Part shown: positions 35,839-48,556 of the stretch, piece by piece
Layout: each line of letters opens with the position of its first letter
Position numbering within the stretch: the first letter of the stretch is position 1
Assembly (NCBI GenBank): GCA_015501585.1
Contig: JADNRY010000014.1
Span: forward strand, 62,001 to 126,000
DNA length: 64,000 nucleotides
Origin: Rhodocollybia butyracea
Taxonomy: Eukaryota > Basidiomycota > Agaricomycetes > Agaricales > Omphalotaceae
Direction of reading: 5' to 3'
Notes under the pieces: generated by a model
Seen by the model: the letters and a program-made list of their open reading frames with translations, nothing else
Databases searched by the model: none
What the model was told of the DNA's origin: nothing
Position numbers and translations under genes: made by a program

Positions 35839-36454
35839 CGGAATATATGGTACGTGGAAACTGCTCCACTATGCAGACACTTACTGATATGTGCTCTAGT
35901 ACAATATCTTAGCATCTACTAATTACTTTTTCGTTCAATACGATTGTGGTTCTTACAGAAATCAAGTCTCTCAGGTTTCGAGCGCTGAACCGTAACTTGT
36001 AACTTTACCGTTCTTTTCGTATATACAGGATTTCGGGCGAAAGGGGAAACTGGTTGTCTGAGGAATGTTACCACCGACCATGTTCGATGCTGTTCCATTC
36101 TTCTTCATCCTGTTGTTCCGCGGGTTTTAATCTTCGTTCCATGTCGCGAAGGAAGTCTCTTGAATGATGCTTCTGTTCTTCGAAAAACGGGGGTCGGAGG
36201 TTTTCATCTCGGCTTCAGGTGGTAACTGATTCGCCCTTTCTCCTGTTCCGTCACCGCTCCAAAACTTTACGAGTACGACTAAAGCCTTAGGCCTCAAGCA
36301 CCACCGAGCCAAAAATTTTCAGCTTCAGCTTCCGGACGTGGCTTCATCCATACTGTATGTTACTTATCATCATCCACTCTCTTATTTCGAACTCTCTCTT
36401 TTCATTTTTCTCTCAGGTACCTTCCGTCGCTTCCGTTGCGTTTGAACAGGCACA

Positions 36455-36990
36455 ATGACGCAAATAATCCTGGAAAAAGCTGCAAATAACCTTATAAGTC
36501 CCGCGAAACTTGAGAAGCTGAGCTCGACGTTCAATGTTTCCTTCCAAATCCGGGATGATATATACGAATGTACAGGCTCAAAATGGTAAGTGTTTACAAT
36601 ATCTTCTGGGTTTGACATTTGGGAAATAATGCAGCCGAGCACTAAAATATCAGAATAAACAATGCTCACCCTTACCACAGAGATGTCACTGGATCCTGAT
36701 GGGCGGTGGGATCTCGGAAGTGTTACATAGGCGCTTCGAGTATCGACAGCCGTAGAACCTCCTCTCTGTACCAGCATTGCCAGGGCTCCGCACAGGTTCT
36801 GTAAGCACGGCTGGGTCTTTGTGCGTTTACTTATAAGCACCAGAATCCATTGGGAAACTACAGGCTTGATTCGTGGCATATATCATAGTATCCCGACTGA
36901 TCCCGACCATGTTGAACAGCTTGAACTAACGGGAGGCGCTGTTTTCAGGGAAGCAGAACATGAAACGAGGGATCTTAATGAAAAGTTAAG
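36455..36990 (+). pseudogene. Fragmentary plus-strand gene, unrecognised
   Basis: A good first exon (36455-36585) encodes TQIILEKAANNLISPAKLEK and YECTGSK, ending at a GTAAGT donor. A second exon from 36635 stays in frame but stops at 36753-36755. About 36864-36989 reads LIRGIYHSIPTDPDHVEQLE and GGAVFREAEHETRDLNEKL before a GTAAGG donor, which looks coding. No splicing scheme I tried joins all three with strong sites, and no further exon is clear downstream. It is either a decayed gene or one with exons I could not place. A long antisense frame (36382-36879) overlaps and is probably a shadow. Confidence 0.3.
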
Positions 36991-37782
36991 GTAAGGGTGA
37001 GGAATGACGGCAATAATTATAAAACTATTTTTGAAGCATTGATATGTATCTCACTCAGGCTGCCCAACTACTGCCACTGTACTTACAGGCTCTGTACTGC
37101 TCTATACTACTAACACTTGATAATTCGAGCACCTTCAATATGGGCTGATTAGAGTTCATACAAATCATGATGTTCTACTTAAGAGGCTTTAATATGACAG
37201 AATCGCTCTTCATCCAGGGGTTCTATGGCTGACGAATTTAGGAACAGTCTGGATTACTCACGCGTATATACAGGTATATACCCGCAGCTTGTCCTTGACG
37301 ACGAAGTCGAAATTAATGTATTTTACATCTTTAACAACGACCACCACCTTTATCTAACTGAAATACTTATTGGCATTTCGTCAGTCATCCACTCTTTTTA
37401 TACCTTCGTTTGTTTTCTTCGTTTGTTTTTCGTTTTACAATTACAAAAAGAAGCGAATCTCGATTCTCCCGCGGGATCGGCATCTTTTTTCATCATAAGG
37501 TTAGTCCCTGATTCTATTTGATTGAACGCCGTTTTTCTGGAATGTTGAACTTTGGTCTTTCCCCTCGACTCCGACCACTGAAAAGGAAACACGAGGCAGA
37601 AACACGAGGCTCGCGCGCGTTCATACCTTATCTCTGCTGTTCGATTGTCTTCATCGTTCCCGTCGACGGCGACGACGAACAGCGAGACTGGGCCCAAATA
37701 ATTTTGAAAAAATCCTAAAAAAATTATTTCGACGCGATCTTTCTCTCCTTCTAACGTTCTTAACGCTGTTCTGACGCCTATC

Positions 37783-40700
37783 ATGTTCTTATTTTCTCGT
37801 TCTCGTTCACGGTCACGACAGCCCACTCCAGAGGCAAACAGCAATTCGGCCGAAGAGTCACCTGTGGATAACGGTGATCTCTCCGAACGTCCATACTCCC
37901 GGATGTCGAGGGACTCTGAGGGTTATCCTACATTCCTTCGGATTCCCAAGCGACCCCCTCCTCCGCCACCTGGCTCGACTTTTGCTTCATCCAACGGTCA
38001 TGAAACTTCTACAGTTCCACCCCCGACTCCAAGTCCAATGCCAGGCGGCAGGAAACCAACACCACGTTCAGTTAGGATTGTCAGCTTGGAACAATATGAA
38101 GCAGAAAAAGCACGAGAGCCAACAGATCATACTCGCGTTCCGTCCAACCATCGTGTCTGGTCAAGAGCAACAGGATCTGCGCTAACGCCAACCGCGTTTT
38201 CTCCAGACCCATACTCTTCTAGGCTTCCTCAGCCAAGGTTTCGCGCGCGCGGTGCCAATTTGGATCTCTTGCGCAATCCTTCCTTCAAATCCAAACTCTT
38301 CTTTTATCTCTCTTATGTCTTCCCGTTTGCACAAATCCCACTGCAGACTTTCTTCGACTTTAATGCTGTATTTGTACTGATTCAGTATGTATATCTCGCT
38401 CTTTAAAATGGTTCAAACTAACTGTCACGTAGAGTTTCCAGGTTTCCAAATCCGCTTGGTCCCGGAGTCCCCGGGTCTGGTAGAAACTGGGCTTTAGGTG
38501 CCGCTGCGTATACTGCATCCTGGCTTGTTTGGATCCTTATGGTCTGCATTCTTTACGAACTCGTTTATTCCTTCATTCGGAGATGGCGAACGAGTGAGTT
38601 TCCGTAATCTCTGTTCATCTTGCATGTGTTTATTTTTTCCAGAACGTCCTGCGATTTATCCCATCTACTTGTCTTCTCCCGCTTTCACTTTTGCCTCCTT
38701 GACATCCTATTCGAACTTTTGTTTTCTGCACCACCTTCGGTATAGCGCGTTTTTCGGTGAACATGGTGGCCTTCGTGATGGGATGGCCGAAACCTTTTGG
38801 TTCTACTCGCAGAATCTTCCAACAGTTGCATTGCTTCTTCCACGTGCAGGGCTTTCGCTAGCCCTTCTTTTCAACTTTTCCTCTCCCGTACCCGATGGTA
38901 TCGCGCTTGCCGATGCAGGCATCAGCCTCAGAGACGCGACATATTTCCGCAGTGACGGAGCACTCACCGATTACGCCCGAGGAGTACTTATTGCTAACGC
39001 AGCTTGGACTGCATGGAAAATCATGATCTTGTTAACTAGCTGGTGAGTAATCTACGCAGTCATGGTTTTTGTTCGTTCATCTTCCTCCGTAGGATCGGGC
39101 TTTGGATTTTAAGTGGTCAAGGCTGTGCCGGTTTATGTGGCCCAAGATATCGCTGGGAAGAGGAAGACGCAGAAAAGACAATTACCTCTATCTATAGCGT
39201 CGATAACTTGTCCGAAGGTGAACAACCTCTTCCCTGGTCGTGGAAAGAAAACACTCGCATGCGGATCCTCGATGCGTACGACTTTTGCTCGGTCACTACT
39301 CGTTATGGACGTTGGGGTCATTCGAAGAAGCCTTCCGATATGAATGAACTTTTAGGTGCTACATACCCCTTACCTATGCCCGAACCCGCTGGTGGATTCG
39401 ATGGTATGGACAGGTTAATGGCAGCTGTAGGTCTGCCCATGGATAGTCAAGCCTCTCAGCCCAGGAGAGGTGCTTTGTCGGAAGAGTTGTTCAAACAACC
39501 TGAGGCCGGACCGAGTGGTACGAGGAAGACCTACGAGGGTCCAGTGGATCTCGCTGCTGTTATTCCAAAAGTTGTCCAGCGTTCCTCGAGGGAAAGGTAC
39601 ATCGCGTCTCCTTCCGCGCCCTTGATGAAGTTGCCGTATCCGTTTACGGCGCCAGGGGTCGCACAAGTCTCGAGTGATGACGAGAAGGTCCCGTTCCCGC
39701 CTTCACCGTCCGTTCCAAGTCACAAAACACCCAGCAGCGGAACCAAGAGTGGAAGTAGGACCCATGGTACAACCGAAGGCGAAGAGGAGGACGAAGACGA
39801 AGAGGAGGACGAGGACGAGGACGGGAAGAGGACGAAGAAGAAGACGAGGACGAGGAAGAAGAGTCGGGAGTCAACACCAGTGAAGATCCATCGTCTTCGT
39901 CAGGTCGGGCTTCAAATTCAATGTCAAGCTTGGGCCATCCGGTATCCTCTCGTTACCCTTTCCAATTCCGACACCCTACAAGAGGAACAAGCCCTTCTTC
40001 TGGTGTTCCTTCTTCCTTTGCCAGCCCCCCATCTAACGGTCAATCTATCGCTTCCCGATTGTCACAAAATACTCGTTCCACCAGGAATCGAGAATCAACT
40101 GACTCACATTCGCCTAGATCGCATTATACAACTTCCAGTTCCGATGCGGCCAGCCCAATGAGCATGAGCGGTCTACCAATGCCACCTCGACATCCTCAAC
40201 CGTATCAAGGACGGGGAAGAGCGCGCGCTGGTACAGTACCAGTACCGTCCATACCATCGTCTCCTAGTATAGACTTCCCAAGAGGAGCTCGCACGCGCCC
40301 ACGGCATAGTGAACCATACCGCAGCTCCTCTCCCGAGCCTGCAATCTGGAGTTCTGACCTGGAGCACGACGACGACCCAGAAGATGATTCGCGGGTAGAA
40401 CACTCCATTATGGAACAGCCTGAGCCAGAAGGATCGCAGGAAGCTGCTGAGGGCGATGATGTCGTCGGACTGTTATCTCCTTCGAATAGACCCAGTCCAA
40501 GAACGTCTTTTACTGCCATAAGTCTGAGGCACCGGGCTAGTACATTGTCCTCGCATCACCGCAGGAGTTTTGGTGGCGGAAGTGGTAGTGGTAGTGCCAG
40601 TGGATCGCGTTCCGGGTCCAATTCACGCACAAATTCCAATTCAGGATCATCCTCAGGTTCAAGGTCCCGTCCAGGATCTATCTCTGTTGCCATGTCGGTT

Positions 40701-41372
40701 CGATCTCGTGCGCAATCGCTGATGCAGAATGTTAGTAGCGCGTCACGATCCAGTTTGGACCTAGTACAAGGTGCGATGCGTTCGAGGGCAAATTCGTCTA
40801 TGGCACGGCTCGAGGAGGACTCGCCGTACTCTTCGGACCGGACGCATTCTCGATCGGCAAGTGGTTCTGATGGTTTGATGAGTAGTAGTCAGGAAAATTA
40901 CACCTTTGGGCAGCCAGTGAGACTGCAGGGGCAGGATCAGGTGGGAAGAGTGAGGGGATCCGAGGAAGCTGTCCATGCTGCTCGTGCATCGCCTGCCGAT
41001 ATCTCATCCTCTCCAACTGCTCCGCCCGCTGTGCCAAATCTCCGGGAAGCACAATCGCTGGATGCCCTGTCGTTATTCGCGCCTTCAGAGGGAGGTCCGC
41101 CCTCCTTGCATCCTTCCGAGACCACAATGCAGCAGGAGTTACGCAGTGAGCCCTCCGGACTCGCCATTCCAGGTGCCCAGACACACGCTGGTTCAGATAG
41201 TTTGTCTGGACAAAGTAGCAATCCTGACATTAGCACTGCGCCGGCGTCGTTTGTGACTGCACCTGCCACAGTGGATGGGGCTACAACAGATGAAAGTGGA
41301 CGGACACCTCCCAGCTGGGGTGGTATCACTCATATGGTCGATCGCTCTGATGGAACGTGGAGGCCTGCCTGA
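37783..41372 (+). CDS. Multi-pass membrane protein with long disordered tail (one frameshift)
   Basis: Exons are 37783-38384, 38433-38593, 38643-39042 and 39093-41372. The N-terminus is Ser/Arg/Pro-rich (PPPPPPG). Then come three to five membrane segments (LFFYLSYVFPFAQIPLQ, ASWLVWILMVCILYELVYSF, VALLLPRAGLSLALLF, AWTAWKIMILLTSWIGLWIL) and a conserved-looking CAGLCGPRYRWEEED motif. After it lie an acidic Asp/Glu tract and ~480 Ser-rich disordered residues. About 1,147 residues are expected. The frame changes within the GA-rich acidic tract near 39824-39835: one added base makes the protein continuous. I do not recognise a named family. The dispersed repeat copy 2 begins about 70 bases after the stop. 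Confidence 0.75.
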
Positions 41373-41439
41373 AAAGTCTGTGTCAGTGTCCATGAACATG
41401 TTGCTGCTGCGCCGCAAAATACTGCTCCTTTGCCCTAAG

Positions 41440-41830
41440 TGGCTATTTCTCCTTTTCTCTTTGAATTTCATTTGAACTTTGTATTCGCCCATCTCACCTG
41501 TTCTTCCACAACCTAGCCTCTATTGCATTCGCATTCATCGTACTTATTAGACAGCATTGTGATATTAACATTACATATAAATATTTACTGACTGCCAATG
41601 TATCCTTTTCCCTTACGACGATCCATTTGCTCCCTTTGCTCCCTTTGCTTCTACCGCTTATGTCTTCCCCTCCCCGCCTGCTTCCTGCTTTGAGTTTCTA
41701 CTCTCCACCCGCGTATTCACCCGTCCTTCTCGTGCGCGCTCATGCTGCAATTTAACCCTCATCCTATTTCGCGTTCCCCCTTCATCTATGTTTATATCCT
41801 TTGATATTCTTTGGAAAATTGGATACAACA
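41440..41830. repeat. Dispersed repeat, copy 2
   Basis: This matches 10100-10480 in several blocks and lies in the 3' flank of the membrane-protein gene. Compared with copy 1 it carries an extra AT-rich segment of roughly 80 nt after the first block. A doubled TTTGCTCCC occurs at about 41627-41648. Confidence 0.6.
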
Positions 41831-42828
41831 ATCTCCGCTTTTTACACTACTATAGCCTCCTTTTTTTTGCTTTACTTCGCGACACATTCCGTCCTCTGTT
41901 CTGAGGTTTAATGGAGTACTACAGAATAAACTATGTAGTACCGTTTATAACAATGATCTTTGTCATGCACTGCTGTGAAGCTCTGAGCTCTATGGATCAC
42001 TTCAGCTACTTCTCTCGAGACAATAGAACAAATTGTAAATTTATTTATTATAACCATTTCCTTTCAGGAGAAGTGATTAAGAAACGAAGGTCAGGAGCTG
42101 CATCCTGGCTAGCCAAGAATCGGGCAGTTGTTGGGTCGGAATCACAGCAGTGTCAGCCAAAGTTGCCAATGTAGCGTTGATTAAGCTTTAGCATTCTTCG
42201 CCCCCGTGAACGGTTCTGGGTGATTTATTCTTCGGCTCTTCGGCCATTCAGTCCAAGCACTTTCTTTCCAACAACGATCCCTCCAACTCCTGAAATGCAC
42301 TCAACTTAGGCCTGAGGCAGTCCCCTCGAAGAGGTGACAAGTCAAGCGAGAAACCTCGTTAAACCTAAGACCATTAGACCAGTTCGCCTCGAGCTGAGCC
42401 GTGCACAGCAGTGACGGCTCGGGGAGTCTCGAGAAATGCAGTTATCAGGTCTGAGATCTGAGCACAGATGCTGAGCATTTTCATTTAACGCGTTCGTCTT
42501 CGCCTGCTTATTGTGTCGACTGTGGGCGAGTCGCCCCCAATGACAAAACTTGAAGTTCTGGATAGGATACCGAACTTGGTAAAGCGTATGCCTGCATATG
42601 CGAGCGTACATAAATTTTATCTATATCAGATTTTTAAGTCCGGAATGCTCATGAGCATCGCATCGAACAGAGAATTCTGGGGCTCACTGAACAGAGCCCG
42701 GAAGGCAACTTTCGAGTGAACTACACTCTCTATGAGTTTCCCTTTCTTTTCTTCTTGACCTGAGGAAGAAAAAGTTTCTCCTGAGCAGTGAGGAATCATG
42801 GAAGACCCTCTTGACCCCTCTTGACCCA

Positions 42829-43272
42829 GGACCCTTGAATATACGGTCTGAACCCGGTTGAAAATTTTCCAGTTTTCGGCCCAAATTATACGAACAAAAA
42901 TCAGGCTCCCGGACCCCCTTTTGATACGAACTCTCAACTGGGTCAAATTTTTTCGCACCCAGAGCTCCAATTTCGCGTTTTGCGCGTGTTCTACAGCTAA
43001 CAAGCTCTGGAGCTTCATACATGTTTAATTAACAAAGTCGCTCATTTCTTTGATTCATTTGTACTTACTCACAGTCTCAACCAGCGAGCGGCTCATATTT
43101 TTGCGAAGCGCAATAAAAATTCGGGGCCCAAGGGGTTATGATACGAACGAAAAATCCGGCTTCGCCTGCGGCGGGCCCTTTGATACGAACGTTCCACCCG
43201 GGTGTGGGGTCCTCAAACCCCTCCGATGATACGAACTGGGCAACCGACACATAAGGGTATATTCAAGGGTCC
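42829..43272. mobile_element. Possible small inverted-repeat element with ATACGAAC repeats
   Basis: A perfect 16-bp inverted repeat, GGACCCTTGAATATAC, occurs at 42829-42844 and as its reverse complement at 43257-43272, enclosing about 412 bp. Between the ends the octamer ATACGAAC occurs five times on the plus strand (42888, 42924, 43141, 43183, 43229), each near a run of G or C. TTGACCC repeats flank both ends. There is no transposase frame. The structure is that of a short non-autonomous element or a clustered repeat; no target-site duplication was confirmed. Confidence 0.4.
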
Positions 43273-43694
43273 TCTTGACCCCCGCTTCAACATCCAAGGA
43301 TGGCCACATTTCTCTTGCCGACATCAACGCCACAATTGGATTTCCTGGTTGATCCCATTGTAAGCTGTTGTCAAGTTCCGGATCTGTTTGTCGCATGACC
43401 TTGTTCAAGTTTATTGCTTTCCTCGAGATGATCATCAGATCAACACTTATCAATGGCATTATTGTTTTCTTGTTTTCTTTCTCATTGTCTTACTATCCAT
43501 TCTTACTTCCTTTTATGGAAATCAATACGGGTCTTATTGTTCCAAATCAAGACGCTTCCTTTGTATTTTACCAGATGGTCTGTGATCTCGCTGGTATAAG
43601 TACGAGCATAATTTTGACTGTCATATCAAAAACCAAGACTTGAGAGCACATACTTAGAAGCTCGCAACATAGTTATCCTCTACTTTACCCAGAA

Positions 43695-44368
43695 ATGTCG
43701 AATATCGCCAAACTCATCACGTTCACTCCCCTGCACAAGCCAGCAGCCCATTCATCACCTTCATCGTCCCGAGACATTCCTTTGGCACCTGCGCCACGGA
43801 ACATTCCAGACAACTCGTAAGTCCCCTTTGTAACCTCAGGCTCGAGTTCTTTGCTTACATAGATCGCATTCACAGTGCCTACGATCTGTTTGATATCCTG
43901 TCAGCCATCGAGAATGACGGCCCACAAGCCGATATCTGGGCGCGTTTTTCGAGATCCGAGGGATTCCATGACAAGGACGGTGTATATTATCCCCCAATGG
44001 ATCCAGAGGAGATCAAACAATTCGCAGAGAAATATTTCTCTCCTCTTGATGATCCATCGCTCTCCGAGTCTCCCTTCCCCCCCTTGGATGTCACCTCCTC
44101 TTTTTTTGCCGACCTCATTAATGGTGCGGAGATGGACGAGGACTACTTTGGCTTGAACTCTCTGCCAGATGAAGTCGTCGTTCGACCAGAGGACGCGGAA
44201 GAAATACAAGAAATACAACGAATGCTGTCCGCTGAAGCGTCTCCGCTGGACGGAGACTGGCCCACCTTATCACTCTTTTCTTCACCCCTCGATCTAGATT
44301 CCCTAAGCACTGTTTTCGGGCCTGTTGAGGAGGCATCTACTGATGTGGCGATGGATACCTCACCTTGA
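43695..44368 (+). CDS. Acidic hypothetical protein
   Basis: Two exons (43695-43816, 43876-44368) join in frame across a 59-nt intron to give 204 residues. The N-terminus (MSNIAKLITFTPLHKP) is followed by a Ser/Pro linker. A conserved-looking core follows: AYDLFDILSAIENDGP, IWARFSRSEGFHDKDGVYYPP, EEIKQFAEKYFSPL. The C-terminal half is strongly acidic with Ser/Pro segments. No signal peptide, membrane segment or known domain is seen; a nuclear or cytosolic protein is likely. The family is not recognised. Confidence 0.6.
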
Positions 44369-44691
44369 ATGCGGCAATGGAAATTAAGTAAAAGTAGATT
44401 TTTCTTGTTCTTCGTTGGCCCCATATTCGACTCAACGAATCCTAGTGCAATTTTTGTATTATAGCGAGTTTCTTTGTTGTATCGTTGGATATTAATTTGT
44501 TGTATTTCTTTACTTTATAGCTATATATCGACACCAGTTACTACAGATACGATGATGAATTTATCAGATTCAGAAGCTACTGGAGTATAAAACCTCCGCA
44601 CCGTGCACCGGTCTTGTACTACACACCTCGCCAATGATCTTTGTGAGCAGGCAGTCACAGCCTAGATCTACGAAAAGATACTGCGCCCGAA

Positions 44692-45412
44692 CTAAGTAGC
44701 GGGCCGGCTGGCTAAAACGATGAGGAGACGATCGACGTCAAGTTCGATATACTGGCACATGAGTTTCGCGTTCACACCGATGAGGCTGACAGGGCGCGAG
44801 AATAATAGGTAGATGGTTAACACAATGATAAGATAAAAGCCACCAGTCGAAAACTCCTTCGCAATCTCCACAGCCTCCATAACAATCCTTCAACCATAAC
44901 ATAATGCGGCCTTCAAATGACTGAACAGCAGTCGGTATGCATTCCCACATCCCGGCCAATCAGTTCATACGACAACCCCGGCATCAACCCACGCTTCTTC
45001 ATCCAGAACATTGAGCTAAAAGCCCCCAAAAAGAAGATACCTTCGACAGCAGCAAAGGCAACAAGCCGTTCGCCAAAGACTGAATCCTCATCGACATCGC
45101 AATACCTCCATGTCCATCTCACCCCATTTGATACAAGAGATAGTCTCGAATCAAGAAAGTTACCTCTTTTGACAGCGCGTTTGTCACTCGAGGGTTTATT
45201 GACGATACAATCGGAGGCAGGATGGGAGATGAAGACTTCGAGTTGTGCATGTCTTTAGAGAGGTGGGTTTTTTTCGGCGGTACAGAAGCATTCTTCGGCT
45301 TTTCCATAGATCTATTCGGTGGTGAGGGTAAGACAAAGAAGAAGTAGGATGGAGAACGCACTTCGTGGTATTGAATGGGGAAAGACAGCGAGAAGGTATG
45401 GGCTGAGGTCAT
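44692..45412 (-). pseudogene. Ribonucleotide reductase small-subunit relic
   Basis: In minus-strand order the fragments match class Ia ribonucleotide reductase small subunit: FPIQYHE (before an intron-like segment), a degenerate KAEECF...HLSKDMH stretch, GERLVAFAAVEGIFF with KKRGLMPGL and ELIGRD, then VEIAKEF and PVSLIGVNAKLMCQYIE. They lie in different frames with stops between them. The segment carrying the tyrosyl-radical neighbourhood and several iron ligands is missing or scrambled. It cannot encode a working enzyme; a functional gene is expected elsewhere in the genome. A shorter copy with an internal deletion of about 0.46 kb is at 49701-49838. Confidence 0.8.
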
Positions 45413-45972
45413 TGGTTGCACCTTAAGAATTGAAGTCGTGGCTCGTCGGTAATGCAAAGCTGGTATCGTGTTACATGACGGTGAAGGGTTTTTCAATAGT
45501 TGTGTCTTACAATCTTGAACTTGAATCTTCGAGATGGGATGTTGTGAATTTTGATTGTCAGGTACGTTAGCAGAAATGCAATGAAGTTGGTAGGCGGTCT
45601 TCGGCTGTGATGATGGACCATGATAGGTATAGTCATGAGTTGAGAGAGGTCGATGGGGAAGAAACAGCAGAGTAAATGTTTGATCGTTTGGTTTTCGGTT
45701 TTACTGAGGAAGATTGCACGAGCAAGCCAGTTCTTGACCTGAAAGTCAGCCGAGTGTCACCGGTCAAGTTTGCTCTATATGCATGGTCAAGCAGAGACAC
45801 AGCTAAATGCTCTTACACCTCGGTTGTGGTGGGAAGGAGGAAAATAGTCGGCGTCTCTTTTCGGCGTCTCTTGGCCAAACTTCTCACCCGCTTCAACTCA
45901 AGCAACAGTATTTTGCGATTCTACGTTGTAGCCCAGCGACGAGCGGGCTGCGGGGCTGTACATATATTATAA

Positions 45973-48358
45973 CTAGGGCTTTGCTATAAATCGGTATACA
46001 AGCTGCGTTTCCATGACTCCGTACATCTCTTTAGCGAGCATGTCCTTTTCTTCAGGAGGATATACCCCAACCCTGTCAAGCTTGGCCTCGTCCTGGGCAA
46101 CTGGCTCTGGTATTCGTTGTGCAATGAGTACATATTTTGTGCCCCCTTTCGTCACGACAAATCATATATGAAGACACGAAGAAGATTCAGCAGCAAGTAC
46201 TCACATTCCCGTCGGAGTACGATACACCCAAAACATGGACTCCCAGTTTGACATCTCTTGTCCCCTCCACTGAGCTTGAAATACACCCATTCAAAATCCT
46301 GATTGCCGTGCTCATGCACTGTGGTATATCGTCTCCTAGGGTTATAGACTATTAAGTCCCCCGGGCTCCTGTGTAAAGCGTCATTGAGCAGCAATCTAAG
46401 CTCCTTCTTGGGGTCTTCATTTCCGGGTGACGGTAAATTGGTCTGACGGATAGGCCCGGCGAAGGTCACCACGGGTATCATAAAGTATTTTCTGAATTCA
46501 GTCGAAATCTCGTCCCATTCGGTTTGCATCGCGAGCGATAATATGTCCTTCCTGCCTTTCTTTATAACAGGTTTGCCACCGATGGCTACAAACCGGTCTG
46601 GGCCTGGCTCTCCTGAGCTAATTCCAACATACCACTGCGTAAACTCTGCGCCTTTACCCACAAGTTTCCCATCTCTGATATAGGGTTTCACTAGCAAAGC
46701 ATATATAACAACGAAAACCAGATACAGGAGCAAGCACTCACGCCCTTTTGCTATCCATCCAAAACATCGATCGCGTTCAGTACACCCCAGTACTCCGACG
46801 ACTTTGAAAAAATACCAGCTCCGCCTTTCCTTATCCAGTGGTCTATCTAAACCTTTGTAGCTTATGCTACACCGGCGGCCAAAGGCTTCCTTGAGCTGTT
46901 TACCAGGGCCGACTGGTGCGCTTATAGGGCTGCTTCCCAAATCTTCACCTGTTTTGCCATCGATAAGGGTCACGACCTGGTCATATGTGGGTATCAGGTA
47001 TAGTACAATTACCCAGTCACAAACACTTACAGCCTTACACCTACCCTCAGGCTGCAGTAGTGGTTCGTTTACAAGCAGCGACGCCCCGGCCTGTGCGTCC
47101 ATTGTTTGCCTCAATCGGTATACAAGCTGCGTTTCCATAACTTCATACATCTCCTTGGCGAGGATGGCATTCTCTCCAGGAGGATATACCCCAACCCTAT
47201 CAAGCTTGGGCTCGTCTTGGGCAACTGGCCCTGATTTTTGCTGTGCAATGAGTACATATCTTGAGCCCCCTTTCGTCACGATAAACCGCATATGAGAACG
47301 CAAAGAAAACCGGATTTAGCGACAAGTACTCACATCCTGGTAGTAAGATACACCCGAAACATGGACTCCCAGTTCGACATCTCTTGTCCCCTCCAGTGAG
47401 CTCGAAATAAATCCATCGAAAATTCTGATTGCCTAGCTCATGCACTTTGGTGTATCGTCCCTTAGGGTTATAGATTATCGAGTCCTCCAAGTGCCTATTC
47501 AAAGCTCGATTGAGCTCTTTCTTGGTGTCTTCAGTCTCGGGTGGGTCACCGGATGACAGTGAATTGGTCTGAGAGATGGGAATAGGAGTGAAGGTCACCT
47601 CAGGTACCATAAAGCATTTCTCGAATTCAGCCAAAATCGTCTCCCATTCGGTTTGCCACTTTTCCGGTACGCCGTCGTTCCTGCCGGGCCTTGTGACAGG
47701 TTTTCCCCGGCGAAGGTCGTCAAAGCGGCCCTGGGCTGGCTGGCCGGAGGTAACGCCAACATACCATTTGTTGAACGGTATCCCCGTTGATTTATACGGT
47801 TCGAACATGGCTAGCAAAGTATGTAAGGAATGCACATAAAACCAGATCCGGGAGCATACACTCACTCCCTTTTGCCATCCACCCAAAACATGGATTGCCT
47901 TCAGTACACCCCAGTGCTCCGACGACTTTGAAATATAACCAGTTCCGCCCTTCCTCATCCACTGGTTTAGGTGAACCTTTGTAAATTATTTTCTTAGTCG
48001 CGAAGACTTTATTAAGCACTTTACTGAGGCCTCTTGCCACTGATGCTAAAATCTCGCCTCCCACAGCTTCGCCTGTTTTGCCATCAATAAAAGTCACGAT
48101 CTGAAAACATGTGGGTAATAGGTATAATACAATTACCCAGTCACAACACTTACAGGCCTCTGCAGCAGTGGTTCGTATTAGCTGCATTATTGCTACGATT
48201 ACGCAGTAGCAAACACTTACAGGTGGTGGTCCTGGCGGCTGCGAATTCAACAGCCCGACGGCTGGTACTCTACTTGACGGCCTGTGTGGCAATTCCGTTG
48301 GTATAGGCCACACAGCAAGCAATGAGCTTGCTATGGTAAAGAGAAGAACGGAGCGCAT
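45973..48358 (-). CDS. Secreted two-module repeat protein A, unrecognised family
   Basis: Seven exons (48358-48221, 48100-47866, 47810-47334, 47269-47031, 46976-46742, 46690-46205, 46145-45973) keep phase throughout: 660 residues. A signal peptide (VLLFTIASSLLAVW) and Pro-rich linker precede two modules of about 300 residues, encoded by exon triplets of 235/477/239 and 235/486/173 nt. Each module starts VTxIDGKTGE. Each carries a W-x-[YF]-F-...-C-x5-C-F-G motif in its first exon, followed by W, and again in its second, followed by C. It ends with YVLIAQ...VAQDExKLDRVGVYPP and METQLVYR. The two motif halves resemble each other, so the protein is a four-fold repeat. No known family is recognised. 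Intron 1 might hide a 6-nt microexon. Confidence 0.75.
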
Positions 48359-48496
48359 GTTCGAAAATTGCACAGTAAAGAAATCTGATGAACACAGAAT
48401 GACCAGCAAGCTGTTTTCGAGTGAGGGATCGAACTGGAAGAACTGCTAGAACATTTCTATCCACATGTTGCTTTTTACTTATATTTTGTTTCATGG

Positions 48497-48556
48497 CCTT
48501 ATCATTATGGTTTATGGCTGTGCGCTTGGAGAAGGATAAGGATAAGGACGGATAAG
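48497..48556. promoter_or_regulatory. GATAAG cluster upstream of gene A
   Basis: Three GATAAG sites (48535, 48541, 48551) and one in the opposite orientation (CTTATC, near 48498) lie about 140-200 bp upstream of the gene A start codon, in sequence that is nearly unchanged in the second unit. GATA-family zinc-finger regulators in fungi bind HGATAR; nitrogen or iron control would be possible, but the factor is not known. Confidence 0.5.

Noticed and set aside
36382..36879. 165-codon minus-strand open frame
   Set aside because: It overlaps plus-strand exons with good splice sites and has no recognisable motif or supporting splice sites of its own; treated as a shadow.
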